Below are positions 54,557 through 63,672 of a stretch of DNA of 64,000 bases, piece after piece. Both the position numbers and the translations under genes were made by a program. The notes under the pieces are model-generated. The model had not been told where the DNA came from, searched no databases, and saw nothing but the letters and a program-made list of their open reading frames with translations. Source of the stretch: an uncultured Bacteroidota bacterium (GTDB lineage: Bacteria > Bacteroidota > Bacteroidia > Chitinophagales > Chitinophagaceae); the NCBI GenBank assembly GCA_903824725.1, contig CAIJXU010000064.1:1-64000 (forward strand), in the 5' to 3' direction. How positions within the stretch are numbered: position 1 is the stretch's first letter; the number at the start of each line of letters is the position of its first letter.

Positions 54557-55135
54557 ATGAGAAATTATTTTGTTTTAGGCTTGCTTTTTTTGGCAACGAC
54601 TTCAATAGGACAAACCTACCGAAGATATGATAGCACATTAAAAATTGGCAAAGTGGGGTATCGTATTACTTGTTTTAATAAAAGCATTGAACACAACAAC
54701 TTAACAATAAGGCCTATTGGATTTAAGGCGGAGATAAGAGAAATTTCATCTGAGATTAGAGCAAGGGTTTTATCCGCTGAAATTGATGATTTAAACAATG
54801 ATGGCTTTCCAGATATCATTATTTTTATTGAGGAGGCAAAAGGGAATAAGAGCTTGTTTTGTATCAGCTCAAAAGAGAATGAACGAATGGAAGGTGTTTT
54901 TTTTCCGGATATTACCGATGATATGCAGTTAAGCAAAGGCTATCGTGGTATGGATGAATTTAAATTAGTGGAAGGCGTTTTGTTTAGGAAATTCCCGATT
55001 TTTGATACGGATACAGCCATTAAGACACCCACTCCCAAAATGAGACAAATACTATATCGTGTTGTTCCAGGAGAACAAGGCAGTTGGAAATTTAAAGTCT
55101 TTAAAAATTTTGATATAAGTCCAACTGTTCAATAA
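54557..55135 (+). CDS. Secreted protein of unknown function with a calcium-binding-like loop
   Basis: This 192-residue protein has a signal peptide (MRNYFVLGLLFLATTSIGQ). It contains DDLNNDGFPDIIIFIEEA (about 77-94), which resembles an FG-GAP/EF-hand-like D.N.DG.PD motif found in secreted beta-propeller and VCBS-type proteins. The rest is mixed alpha/beta with no family I recognise. It is probably extracellular or periplasmic. It is a single gene, convergent with the PorZ-like gene (18 bp). Confidence 0.6.
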   Translation: MRNYFVLGLLFLATTSIGQTYRRYDSTLKIGKVGYRITCFNKSIEHNNLTIRPIGFKAEIREISSEIRARVLSAEIDDLNNDGFPDIIIFIEEAKGNKSLFCISSKENERMEGVFFPDITDDMQLSKGYRGMDEFKLVEGVLFRKFPIFDTDTAIKTPTPKMRQILYRVVPGEQGSWKFKVFKNFDISPTVQ

Positions 55136-55153
55136 ATTTATTGAATCACCTAT

Positions 55154-57346
55154 TTATTGGCCATTGGTGATGACTATTTTTCCTACTGCTTTTTCATTGC
55201 CAGCATCATCTCTAGCAAAAATAAGGTAAATGCCGGTTGCTACTTTATTACCCTCGTATGTTTTTCCTTCCCAAATGGCTTGCCCACCAAAAGCCCTTGT
55301 TTGAAAAATGAGCTTCCCGCTTAATGTTGTAATTTTTACTAAAGCATTTTCTGTTAAACCGCGCATAGCAATCGGGCCATTGTAATTAGGAGCGACAGGA
55401 TTAGGAAAAATCTGAATATTTTTCATAGTCGAAGCTGCTGCTGTTGCAGTGCTTCGATAACTTACCATTTGGTTTTGCGTATTAAAAAAAACTTCTCCTG
55501 TATTGGGTTCAATGATTATTTGGTTAATAGTATCATTGGGTAGGGGGCTATTGTTTTTTGTAAATCGTTGGATGATTTCCGATCCATCACTGCTTAACAA
55601 CCAACTTCCATTGTTGGTACCCACCCATTTTCGATTGGCGCCGTCAATTGAAATACAATTCACTGTTTCTTTTTGAAATAAGAGTCCGGCAAAGCCATTA
55701 TTATTTTTTATTTGTGGCAGAAATGCTTTGCAATTATTTATTTCGTTACAATCAAAAAGACCTATTCCATTATTAGTGCCCACCCACATAGTTCCATTTT
55801 TATCTTCTACGATACCGGTCACCGTGCTACTGGGTAAATTATTATTATAGGTATTTAAGATGCTCCATTTTTCTCCTGCTGCTGCAGGATTATACACGAT
55901 GATGCCTTGGTGTTGCGGCGCGATCATCCAAGCCTGACCTTGTTCATTAACAATCATTTTTTTTACACCAATCAAGGAGATTGTATTGGGTGGAGTAATT
56001 AATTTCCAAGAATTATTTTGCAGCTGAAGAATGCCTTGCTGATCTAATAAGGTCCATAAGGTTCCGTCTTTACCAAATTGTACATCACGATAAAAGCCTT
56101 TGTATGCAACAGGGCTTGCTATATCTATATTTCCATTGTCAAAATGATAACGAAGTAAGCCTTGTGATGAAGCAAACCAAGCGCTACCCTCTATTGGATC
56201 AATAGCGCTTGAATAGCAAAAAGGTAAATTTTTCCCATTAATAGAAGTAATCGTTTTCCATCCATTTTGATTGTACATGCTAAATCCAATACTATTTTCA
56301 CCAAAGGGAGCAATTAGGTTTTCGGGGTTTACAAAAATTTGTCCATGTATATTTCCACCAGGCCCACCAAGTGGAATCCTTTGTGTAGTTGTATTTTTTA
56401 ATAATAATCCATTATTGCTATCTGCTACCCAAATATTACTTTGGTCCAATAAAAAATCAACGGGGTTGGATAGGGCGGTCGAATCTATAATTGTATTAGC
56501 ACTTTTGTCTGCATTTATTTTTATTAATTTTCCTGATATTCCATTACTAACTGATGTATATAGTCCTTCTTTAATGAGTTTTATGTTTTTAATTTGTCCG
56601 TTATCTATTTTATAATAAGGTGAAGCACTAGGCAGTTGATAAATCATATTTTCGCTTGCGCCAAACACGATGTTATTTAACTGTGTCAGTTTATAAATAG
56701 CGGCATTGTTATAGTCGATATTATTTTGCCATTGACTGTTAGTAATCCAGTTGTTTTTTAAAGGGGATATCCAAATTCCATTTTCTGTAGAAGCGTACAA
56801 ATTAGTTGAAGTACATACTACTTGGTACGTTTTGGTAACTTGTCGGTTGTTATTAGGAAACCAGGTGTCTTTTATTTCATGTTTTAATAAATCTAAGACG
56901 ACTATTCCAAAATCAGTAGAGAGTAGCGCCCATTGATGAAGTAAATAAATATGATTTATTTTTTTATTCGAATATAGATTAGATAATAATAAATCGGTAA
57001 TCGAATATACTTGATCCCCTTTGATGATATCAATATTGCTATTATTATAAGCTACAATCAATTGTCCTACTTCCTCGTCCCAGGCGGTACAAGAAATAGA
57101 AACATCATGCAATCCAGTAGATTTTCCTGCTAATTTTATTTTATTTTTTTCTGATAAAAAAAATACTTGCTGATTACTAGCGCCAAGAATTTTATATTCG
57201 CTACTTGCACTATTCACATTGCCTAATTGAATTACAGCAAGATTGTTAAAATGTTCCCTCCATTGACCAATGCCGCCTAATTCATTTTGCCCAAAGCTGA
57301 TCAATGGGTAAATAAAAAAAATAAATATAAATAGCCTCCGCGTCAT
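55154..57346 (-). CDS. porZ: PorZ-like protein of the type IX secretion system (two-component-propeller with CTD)
   Basis: This 730-residue exported protein starts with a signal peptide (MTRRLFIFIFFIYPLISFGQ). The IGQWREHF segment and the first propeller (ISCTAWDEEVGQLIVAYNNSNIDII) are typical of PorZ. Two beta-propellers follow, with WVADSNNGLL, WFASSQGLLRYHF and MWVGTNNGIGLFD repeats of the regulator-propeller type. It ends in a type A sorting domain (FPNPVAPNY...GIYLIFARD), the hallmark of T9SS cargo and PorZ itself. PorZ sits on the surface and helps PorU attach A-LPS to cargo. It is 22 bp after the NagZ fusion gene. Confidence 0.8.
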   Translation of the reverse strand: MTRRLFIFIFFIYPLISFGQNELGGIGQWREHFNNLAVIQLGNVNSASSEYKILGASNQQVFFLSEKNKIKLAGKSTGLHDVSISCTAWDEEVGQLIVAYNNSNIDIIKGDQVYSITDLLLSNLYSNKKINHIYLLHQWALLSTDFGIVVLDLLKHEIKDTWFPNNNRQVTKTYQVVCTSTNLYASTENGIWISPLKNNWITNSQWQNNIDYNNAAIYKLTQLNNIVFGASENMIYQLPSASPYYKIDNGQIKNIKLIKEGLYTSVSNGISGKLIKINADKSANTIIDSTALSNPVDFLLDQSNIWVADSNNGLLLKNTTTQRIPLGGPGGNIHGQIFVNPENLIAPFGENSIGFSMYNQNGWKTITSINGKNLPFCYSSAIDPIEGSAWFASSQGLLRYHFDNGNIDIASPVAYKGFYRDVQFGKDGTLWTLLDQQGILQLQNNSWKLITPPNTISLIGVKKMIVNEQGQAWMIAPQHQGIIVYNPAAAGEKWSILNTYNNNLPSSTVTGIVEDKNGTMWVGTNNGIGLFDCNEINNCKAFLPQIKNNNGFAGLLFQKETVNCISIDGANRKWVGTNNGSWLLSSDGSEIIQRFTKNNSPLPNDTINQIIIEPNTGEVFFNTQNQMVSYRSTATAAASTMKNIQIFPNPVAPNYNGPIAMRGLTENALVKITTLSGKLIFQTRAFGGQAIWEGKTYEGNKVATGIYLIFARDDAGNEKAVGKIVITNGQ

Positions 57347-57368
57347 TGAAAATTAATTTAAATCGTTC

Positions 57369-60263
57369 TTATTTTAGAGCTTGGTATATGGCTTCTTGTA
57401 TTTTTGGGCGAAGATTAAGTTCACTATATGCTTTATTGTTACGAGTGGGGTATACTCGATTGGCTAAAAATATAAAAAGTAAATCATGTTCTGGATCGGC
57501 CCATACACAGGTGCCAGTAAATCCGGTATGTCCAAAAGTGGAAGGAGAAACACTTAAGCTCGGATAGGGGTCTTTTAGACTTGCATTATTTTTTTCTGGT
57601 TTATCAAAGCCCAATCCTCTTCTACTATTTTCGGTATTATAAGCAGTGAAATGTGCTACTGTTGCCGGTTCGAAGTATTTCCTTCCTTCCCATTCTCCTT
57701 TATTCAATAGCATTTCGTAAAGCTTAGCCAAGTCGGTTGCATTACTAAATAAGCCTGCATGACCAGCAATGCCACCCATGACCGAAGCGCCTTCATCATG
57801 CACAACACCTTGTAACAATTCATGACGGTAATAATCATCCACTTCGGTGGCGGCTATTTTATCAAGACTTGTTTTTTGTAATGGTAAAAATCCTGTGGAA
57901 GTCATACCCAATGGGCTGTAAAAATTTTGAGTAGTGTACTCGTTTAAATTCATTCCAGATACTTGCTCAACAATTTGACCTAGAAAAATAAAATCATTAT
58001 CACTATAAACATATTTTCCGGCTGTGGTGATTGGGCTTTTTAAAATTTTATATTGAATAGTATCCATCCAACTGTCTAATAAATATTTAGTAGGTGTAAT
58101 CATTTTGTGATGGTCCTTATCACTAACACTAACTACTAAGTTTTCAATAAAACTACCATCTGGTTTCATTAATGATTCATAAAACTTAATAAAGGGGAAT
58201 AACCCTGCTTGATGTAATAATAAATCTTTTAGTGTAATTTTTGCTTTTTCATTACCAACCACCCATGGCAAGTAATCGCCAATAGTTTTATTAATATCTA
58301 CTTTCCCTTCCTCTACTAATTTCATAATGGACACAGTCGTCGCACTCACTTTTGTTACAGAAGCTAAGTCGTAACTAGTTTCAAGTGTTACGGGAGCAGA
58401 TTGCTCACCTGCGATTTTTCCATATGCTTTATTAAAAACGATCTTATTGTTTTTAGCTACTAAAACCTGACATCCTGGGATTGCTTTTTTTCTAATGGCA
58501 TCTTCTACTATTGAATCAATGATTGATAATTTATTGATGTCAATACCTAGATAGGCCAATTGAGTTTCTGCATTTATAGAAATAGGGGCGGTTTCATTTT
58601 TATAACTTGCCCCCATTGGTAGATTGTCACTCACTGTTACAGGTAATTTTCCATTGGCTTGGATTTTTCCTTGAAGCCATTGCAACACCGCATTTTGTGT
58701 AAAGAAATTATCCTCGTACGCGAATAATATGTTTTTAATTTTATTAAAATCGGCTACTGCATAGGGATTCCCAAAAATAAGATGCATCCAAGAACTAGGA
58801 TGTTCTTCTTGTAAGAAATTCAAAATAGGAGCGGGTATTTCAAAATGTTTTGCAGGTCGTTTATTGTAATTATGAAGTCCAATGATCACTTGGTCGTATT
58901 CATTTAAGCTTGTTTTCAATTGCTCCAATTGACCTAATTCATTTGCGCCGACATAAATAATTTTTACTTGTAACTGTTCGGCTAATTGTTTTGTTAAACT
59001 ATTTTCTTGAGATTGGTTTAATGCTACGTATACTATTTTTTTATTTTTATTTAATGTAGGCTGTGTCGAATTACTATTTAGGAAAGTGAGTGATTGCGAT
59101 GCCATTTTTTCCTTGATGGCCGCTACTGATTTGTTTAAATCTGTAGTGATATTTGTGGTATCAATCACTTGTTGGTTGTATAAGCCATGTTTGTATTTTG
59201 CAGTCAATACTTTAAGCACCCTTTTGTTTATATCATCTCTTGAAATTCTTTTTTCTTTAATTGCGGTTCGTATTTTTTGAATCGTTTGCTCAATATCACC
59301 TGGTAGGCAAAGCATATCATTGCCTGCTATAATGGCTTGTACATTGGCTTCTCCTTGCGGAAAATAATTAGTAATGGCTTTCATGTCCAAAGCATCTGTT
59401 ATACTAAGCCCTTTGAAACCCAATTCATTTTTTAATATTCCATTGACAGCTTTAGCGGATAAGGAAGTGGCTAAATTAGGGGTGTTGTCAATAGAAGGAA
59501 CGGATAAGTGAGCCACCATAATTGATTCAATACCTGCATCAATCAATGCTTTGAATGGGACCATTTCCATAGCATCGAGCTGCTCTCTTGTTTTTGTAAT
59601 AAGTGGAATATCTAAATGAGAATCTACTGTGACATCACCATGGCCTGGAAAGTGTTTTGCTGTAGCCATGATGCCATTGTCTTGCATTCCTTTCATATAG
59701 GCAATGCTGTAGTCGGATACAGTTTGTTTGTTTTGTCCAAAACTACGATCATTAATGACGGGGTTAGCAGGATTATTATTAATGTCTGCAACAGGAGCAT
59801 AGTTCACTTGAATGCCTAATCTTTTGCATTGTGCAGCGACAGCAGCCCCCATCTCATATATTAAATGACTTGATGACATTGCGCCAAGAGAAAGTTGTCT
59901 TGGAAACATTTCGACACTATCTAAACGCATACCTACGCCCCATTCCGCATCCATGGTAATAAGCAATGGTGTTTTAGCAATTGATTGGTATAAATTAGTT
60001 TGTATGGCTTCCCTCACTGGACCTCCTTGAAAAAAGCAAAGCCCTCCCACATTATATTTTTTTATGAGCGAAGCAAGGGAATCTACTTTTTTTGCATCCC
60101 AATTACTATGGGCTCTAATGATCATTAATTGTGCAATCTTTTCATTAAATGATAATGCATTGTATTGTTTTCTTACCCATTTTTTTTCATTTTTATTTTG
60201 AGCATCAACACCTTGCGCAAAAATGAAGCAAGCAAATACAAAGGGGATTATTTTTTTGAACAT
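57369..60263 (-). CDS. GH3 beta-N-acetylglucosaminidase fused to a beta-lactamase-type serine hydrolase
   Basis: This 964-residue protein has a signal peptide (MFKKIIPFVFACFIFAQGVDAQ). A NagZ-like GH3 domain comes first: KHFPGHGDVTVDSH at 203-216 carries the catalytic Asp/His dyad, and ITDALDMKAI holds the nucleophile Asp. A GH3 C-terminal domain follows. From about residue 600 a class C beta-lactamase/esterase domain starts: SxxK in SVTK, YSDNDF for YxN, and HTGFTGT for the third motif. It probably removes GlcNAc from peptidoglycan fragments and cuts a peptide or ester. This fusion is known in Bacteroidota. Confidence 0.87.
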   Translation of the reverse strand: MFKKIIPFVFACFIFAQGVDAQNKNEKKWVRKQYNALSFNEKIAQLMIIRAHSNWDAKKVDSLASLIKKYNVGGLCFFQGGPVREAIQTNLYQSIAKTPLLITMDAEWGVGMRLDSVEMFPRQLSLGAMSSSHLIYEMGAAVAAQCKRLGIQVNYAPVADINNNPANPVINDRSFGQNKQTVSDYSIAYMKGMQDNGIMATAKHFPGHGDVTVDSHLDIPLITKTREQLDAMEMVPFKALIDAGIESIMVAHLSVPSIDNTPNLATSLSAKAVNGILKNELGFKGLSITDALDMKAITNYFPQGEANVQAIIAGNDMLCLPGDIEQTIQKIRTAIKEKRISRDDINKRVLKVLTAKYKHGLYNQQVIDTTNITTDLNKSVAAIKEKMASQSLTFLNSNSTQPTLNKNKKIVYVALNQSQENSLTKQLAEQLQVKIIYVGANELGQLEQLKTSLNEYDQVIIGLHNYNKRPAKHFEIPAPILNFLQEEHPSSWMHLIFGNPYAVADFNKIKNILFAYEDNFFTQNAVLQWLQGKIQANGKLPVTVSDNLPMGASYKNETAPISINAETQLAYLGIDINKLSIIDSIVEDAIRKKAIPGCQVLVAKNNKIVFNKAYGKIAGEQSAPVTLETSYDLASVTKVSATTVSIMKLVEEGKVDINKTIGDYLPWVVGNEKAKITLKDLLLHQAGLFPFIKFYESLMKPDGSFIENLVVSVSDKDHHKMITPTKYLLDSWMDTIQYKILKSPITTAGKYVYSDNDFIFLGQIVEQVSGMNLNEYTTQNFYSPLGMTSTGFLPLQKTSLDKIAATEVDDYYRHELLQGVVHDEGASVMGGIAGHAGLFSNATDLAKLYEMLLNKGEWEGRKYFEPATVAHFTAYNTENSRRGLGFDKPEKNNASLKDPYPSLSVSPSTFGHTGFTGTCVWADPEHDLLFIFLANRVYPTRNNKAYSELNLRPKIQEAIYQALK

Positions 60264-60288
60264 AAGAAAGTATTTATTTTATTTCTAC

Positions 60289-60309
60289 TTTATGTAACAC
60301 TTACATAAA
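60289..60309. promoter_or_regulatory. Candidate operator upstream of the NagZ fusion gene
   Basis: TTTATGTAA-CAC-TTACATAAA is a perfect 9-bp inverted repeat centred 36 bp upstream of the start codon at 60263. The core TGTAA-N3-TTACA resembles GntR/TetR-type operators. No regulator is adjacent. The rest of the 141-bp gap holds the terminator at 60343..60378 and no clear -7 box. Confidence 0.5.
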
Positions 60310-60342
60310 AGCTAAATGCATTTTATATTGCAATTTAAGGAT

Positions 60343-60378
60343 AAAAAAAAGCTTACCCTTGGTTAGGTAAGCTTTTTT
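60343..60378 (-). terminator. Terminator of the DUF5606 gene
   Basis: On the minus strand, the stem AAAAAAGCTTACC/GGTAAGCTTTTTT (perfect, 13 bp, 8-nt loop) is followed by a run of T. The symmetric A and T tracts could also stop transcription from the other side. Confidence 0.85.
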
Positions 60379-60404
60379 ATATTGTTATCTGTATTCTTTA
60401 GATA

Positions 60405-60821
60405 CTAGGAATTGTCTGCTGCTTCTTCTTCCTCTTCGGCTGGCAAAACGGGTTCAACGCCTGCTTTTTGTAATTGAGCAAACCATTTCACCATTTTCTT
60501 CATATCGCTTGGATATACGCGTTCGAAATCCATTTTCGGGTATACCTTTTTAAAATAGGCTTGCGTGGCTTTTGCGTCCTTTTCAGAAGGTAATTTTTCA
60601 CTTGATTTACCCATGGCGATGAATACTTCTGCCAAGAACACATTATCGTGGGTAGTGAACACCTCGATGCTCTCTAAATGTGAAAATTGATGAGCTCTTG
60701 AGCTAATGAATTGAGTGGTATTGTTTTCGAGTGATTTTGCTATCGCCCCATCGCTTTTGCTAGTCAATAATTCGAATAATCCTGACATGCCTGAAACGGA
60801 GATCAATTTGTTGTATTCCAT
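60405..60821 (-). CDS. DUF5606 domain protein
   Basis: This 138-residue protein starts MEYNKLISVSGMSGLFELLT, the DUF5606 start (..LI.ISG..GLF.L..). It has the middle LESIEVFTTHDNVFLAEVF block and a YFKKVYPKMDFERVYPSDMKKMVKWFAQLQKAG tail. The last 20 residues are acidic (EEEEEAADNS). The domain is restricted to Bacteroidota and has no assigned function; it is cytoplasmic. A strong terminator follows. It is divergent from the aminotransferase gene. Confidence 0.83.
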   Translation of the reverse strand: MEYNKLISVSGMSGLFELLTSKSDGAIAKSLENNTTQFISSRAHQFSHLESIEVFTTHDNVFLAEVFIAMGKSSEKLPSEKDAKATQAYFKKVYPKMDFERVYPSDMKKMVKWFAQLQKAGVEPVLPAEEEEEAADNS

Positions 60822-60915
60822 ATAAACGGTACTTTTTTTTACGGGCGCAAATTACTGAAAAACACCCAATTTTCATTTTTTAAACTACCTTTGTTTATCA
60901 TAAAAAATCAAGCAT

Positions 60916-62115
60916 ATGCCTGGGTTTGAATTATTTGGAGAAGAAGAAAAAAAGCAAGTCAACGAAGTCCTTGAAACGGGTATTTTGATGCGTTATGGCT
61001 TTGATGGGCCTAGAAAAGGCATTTGGAAATCAAAAGAGTTAGAACAAGCCATTTGCCAAACCTTTGGTAGTCAGCACGCCCAACTTACATCTAGTGGTAC
61101 AGCTGCATTAACCACTGCTATGGCGGCATTGGGGATTGGAGCGAATGACGAGGTGATTATGCCTGCATTTACCTTTGTAGCAAGTTTTGAAGCCATTTTG
61201 AGTATGGGAGCCATTCCCGTTCTAGTAGATATTGATGAAAGTTTAACCTTATCGCCTGCCGCAGTCAAAGCTGCGATTACACCTAAAACAAAGTGTATTA
61301 TGCCAGTGCATATGTGTGGCAGCATGGCCGATTTAGATGCCTTAAAACAAATTTGCGATGAGCATCATTTAATATTATTAGAAGATGCCTGCCAAAGCAT
61401 TGGTGGAACTTATAAAGGGAAACACCTTGGGACTATAGGACATGCGGGTACCTTTTCATTTGATTTTGTAAAAACGATCACCTGCGGTGAAGGGGGAGTT
61501 GTGATGACCAATGACAAAGATATTTATACAAAAGTGGATGCTTTTACCGATCACGGACATGACCATGCTGGTGTAGATCGTGGCGCTGACTTGCATCCCT
61601 ATTTAGGATATAATTTTAGAATCAGTGAATTGCATGCGGCAGTAGGTTTAGCCCAAATAAAAAAATTAGATTTATTTATTTCAATTCAACGAAAAAATAA
61701 TCAAATACTCAAGTCCTATTTAGAGCAGGTGCCTGGTATTCAATTTAGAGTCGTACCCGATCCTGCTGGAGATAGCGCAAGTTTTTTAACTTGGTTTTTA
61801 CCCACTGCTGAAGCAACGGAGAAAGCCATCGCTGCATTTAAAGAGGCGGGTATCATGGCAGGTAATTTTTATTGGTTTGCTAATAATTGGCATTATATAA
61901 AAAAGTGGGATCATTTAAAAAATGCAAATAGCTTGTATCCTTTAAGTGCTGCACAACAAACTGCTTTAACCAACTTAAACAAGGCCGATTTTTCTAAAAG
62001 TGATCTTATCATGAGTAGGTGTATATCTACCGCCATTAGTTTGGTTTGGACAGAAGAACAAGTACATGAAAAAGGAGCTAAATTTTTGCAAGTTTTACAA
62101 CAAGTACTTTCCTAA
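60916..62115 (+). CDS. DegT/DnrJ/EryC1/StrS family PLP aminotransferase
   Basis: This 399-residue sugar aminotransferase-type protein has LTSSGTAALTTAMAALGIGANDEVIMPAFTFVAS, VDIDESLTLSPAAVKAAITPKTKCIMPVHMCGSMADLDAL, and LLEDACQSIGGTYKGKHLGTIGHAGTFSFDFVKTITCGEGG, with the PLP lysine in DFVKTITCG. Such enzymes transaminate keto-sugar nucleotides for surface polysaccharide or antibiotic synthesis. The sugar is unknown and no glycan genes are adjacent. It is 12 bp upstream of rpoN on the same strand. The start is the first ATG. Confidence 0.88.
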   Translation: MPGFELFGEEEKKQVNEVLETGILMRYGFDGPRKGIWKSKELEQAICQTFGSQHAQLTSSGTAALTTAMAALGIGANDEVIMPAFTFVASFEAILSMGAIPVLVDIDESLTLSPAAVKAAITPKTKCIMPVHMCGSMADLDALKQICDEHHLILLEDACQSIGGTYKGKHLGTIGHAGTFSFDFVKTITCGEGGVVMTNDKDIYTKVDAFTDHGHDHAGVDRGADLHPYLGYNFRISELHAAVGLAQIKKLDLFISIQRKNNQILKSYLEQVPGIQFRVVPDPAGDSASFLTWFLPTAEATEKAIAAFKEAGIMAGNFYWFANNWHYIKKWDHLKNANSLYPLSAAQQTALTNLNKADFSKSDLIMSRCISTAISLVWTEEQVHEKGAKFLQVLQQVLS

Positions 62116-62127
62116 ACGCTATATCCC

Positions 62128-63654
62128 ATGTCATTAGGACAGTCATTGCAACAAAGGCAGTTACAGCGATTATCGCCACAGCAAATACAATTAATGAAAT
62201 TGTTGCAAATTCCTTCTGCTCAAATAGAGCAAAGGGTCAAGGAAGAAATGGAGGAAAATCCTGCACTCGAAATGAACGCCGATTTGTTAGACTCTGATAC
62301 AAGTTCAGATGATTTTAATGATGAATTCTTACAAGGAACGCAGGAGGAGGAAGAAGCCATTCCTGTGGATGAATTTGAAATGAGTAATGAGGATTTGAAT
62401 GAATATAATTATGACGAGGATGTAGCAGATTACAAAACCAAGGATGACTATTATCCCGAACTAGATAATGATATTGTGGTTCCTATCAAAGCTGAAGTAA
62501 GCTTGAATGAACAATTAATGAATCAGTTAAGTATGTTGGCTTTGGATGAGTCCTCTTATAAAATTGCAGAACAAATTATAGGAAGCTTAGAGGACGATGG
62601 TTATTTACGCCGTGCTTTGCGATCTATTGCTGATGATTTGGCATTTAAACAAAGTATGTGGGTAGAAGAAAAAGAAATTGAAATCGTTTTACAACAAGTT
62701 CAACAATTTGATCCTGCGGGAATTGCCGCACGCGATTTACAAGAATGTTTATTGCTGCAATTAAAACGAAAACAATCAGATGCAAGATTAATAGAGGGTG
62801 CGGAACAAGCACATTCTACTTCAAATATAAAGTTGGCTATTGCAGTTATTGAAAAATATTTTGAAGAATTTACGCGCAAACATTATGATAAAATTCAAAA
62901 AAGTTTGCATCTAAATGATAGCGAGATAAAGGAAGTATTACATCAAATATTAAACTTAAATCCTAAGCCAGGTGCCGATACAACAGAACAGCATAAGTCC
63001 GAAATGTATATCATTCCTGATTTTACGGTAGTCATCAATAATGGAATTGTAGAATTATCATTAAATAGTCGAAATGCGCCACCCCTTATTATAAGTGACG
63101 ACTATAAAATGATGTTAAAAGAATATGAGCGCGGGAAGAAACAAGATAAATCACAAAAGGAAGCCGTTTTTTTTATTAAGCAAAAAATAGATGCGGCAAA
63201 ATGGTTTATTGAAATGATTCAACAAAGACAACATACCTTACTCATGACCATGAAGGCCATTATGGCACATCAGCAAGGTTTTTTTGCTACTGGAGATACT
63301 ACTCAGTTACGCCCTATGATTTTAAAGGACATTGCGACAGTGACTGGATTGGATGTGTCTACAGTGAGTAGGGTGGCCAATAGTAAATATGTACAAACCG
63401 AGTTTGGTACTTATTTATTAAAATACTTTTTCAGTGAATCTTTAACAACCGATTCAGGAGAAGAAGTGAGTACAAAAGAGGTGAAAGCAATTTTACTTGA
63501 AATGATTCAGCAAGAAGATAAACATAAACCATTGAGTGACGATGAATTAACATTTCAACTGCAACAAAAGGGATACAATATCGCAAGGCGGACGGTAGCT
63601 AAATACAGAGAATTATTAAATATTCCAGTAGCAAGACTCCGAAAGGAATTATAA
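62128..63654 (+). CDS. rpoN: RNA polymerase sigma-54 factor
   Basis: This 508-residue sigma-54 has the glutamine-rich region I (LGQSLQQRQLQRLSPQQIQLMKLLQIPSAQIEQRVKEEMEENP). An acidic region II follows (about 55-110). The core-binding domain comes next (AEVSLNEQLMNQLSMLALDE...IIGSLEDDGYLRR...FDPAGIAARDLQECLLLQL). The DNA-binding part has a helix-turn-helix (LKDIATVTGLDVSTVSRVANSKYVQTEFGTYLLKYFF) and the RpoN box ARRTVAKYRELLNIP. It needs an enhancer-binding ATPase. The partial membrane protein starts 18 bp after it. Confidence 0.95.
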   Translation: MSLGQSLQQRQLQRLSPQQIQLMKLLQIPSAQIEQRVKEEMEENPALEMNADLLDSDTSSDDFNDEFLQGTQEEEEAIPVDEFEMSNEDLNEYNYDEDVADYKTKDDYYPELDNDIVVPIKAEVSLNEQLMNQLSMLALDESSYKIAEQIIGSLEDDGYLRRALRSIADDLAFKQSMWVEEKEIEIVLQQVQQFDPAGIAARDLQECLLLQLKRKQSDARLIEGAEQAHSTSNIKLAIAVIEKYFEEFTRKHYDKIQKSLHLNDSEIKEVLHQILNLNPKPGADTTEQHKSEMYIIPDFTVVINNGIVELSLNSRNAPPLIISDDYKMMLKEYERGKKQDKSQKEAVFFIKQKIDAAKWFIEMIQQRQHTLLMTMKAIMAHQQGFFATGDTTQLRPMILKDIATVTGLDVSTVSRVANSKYVQTEFGTYLLKYFFSESLTTDSGEEVSTKEVKAILLEMIQQEDKHKPLSDDELTFQLQQKGYNIARRTVAKYRELLNIPVARLRKEL

Positions 63655-63672
63655 ATTAATTTGAATACCCTT

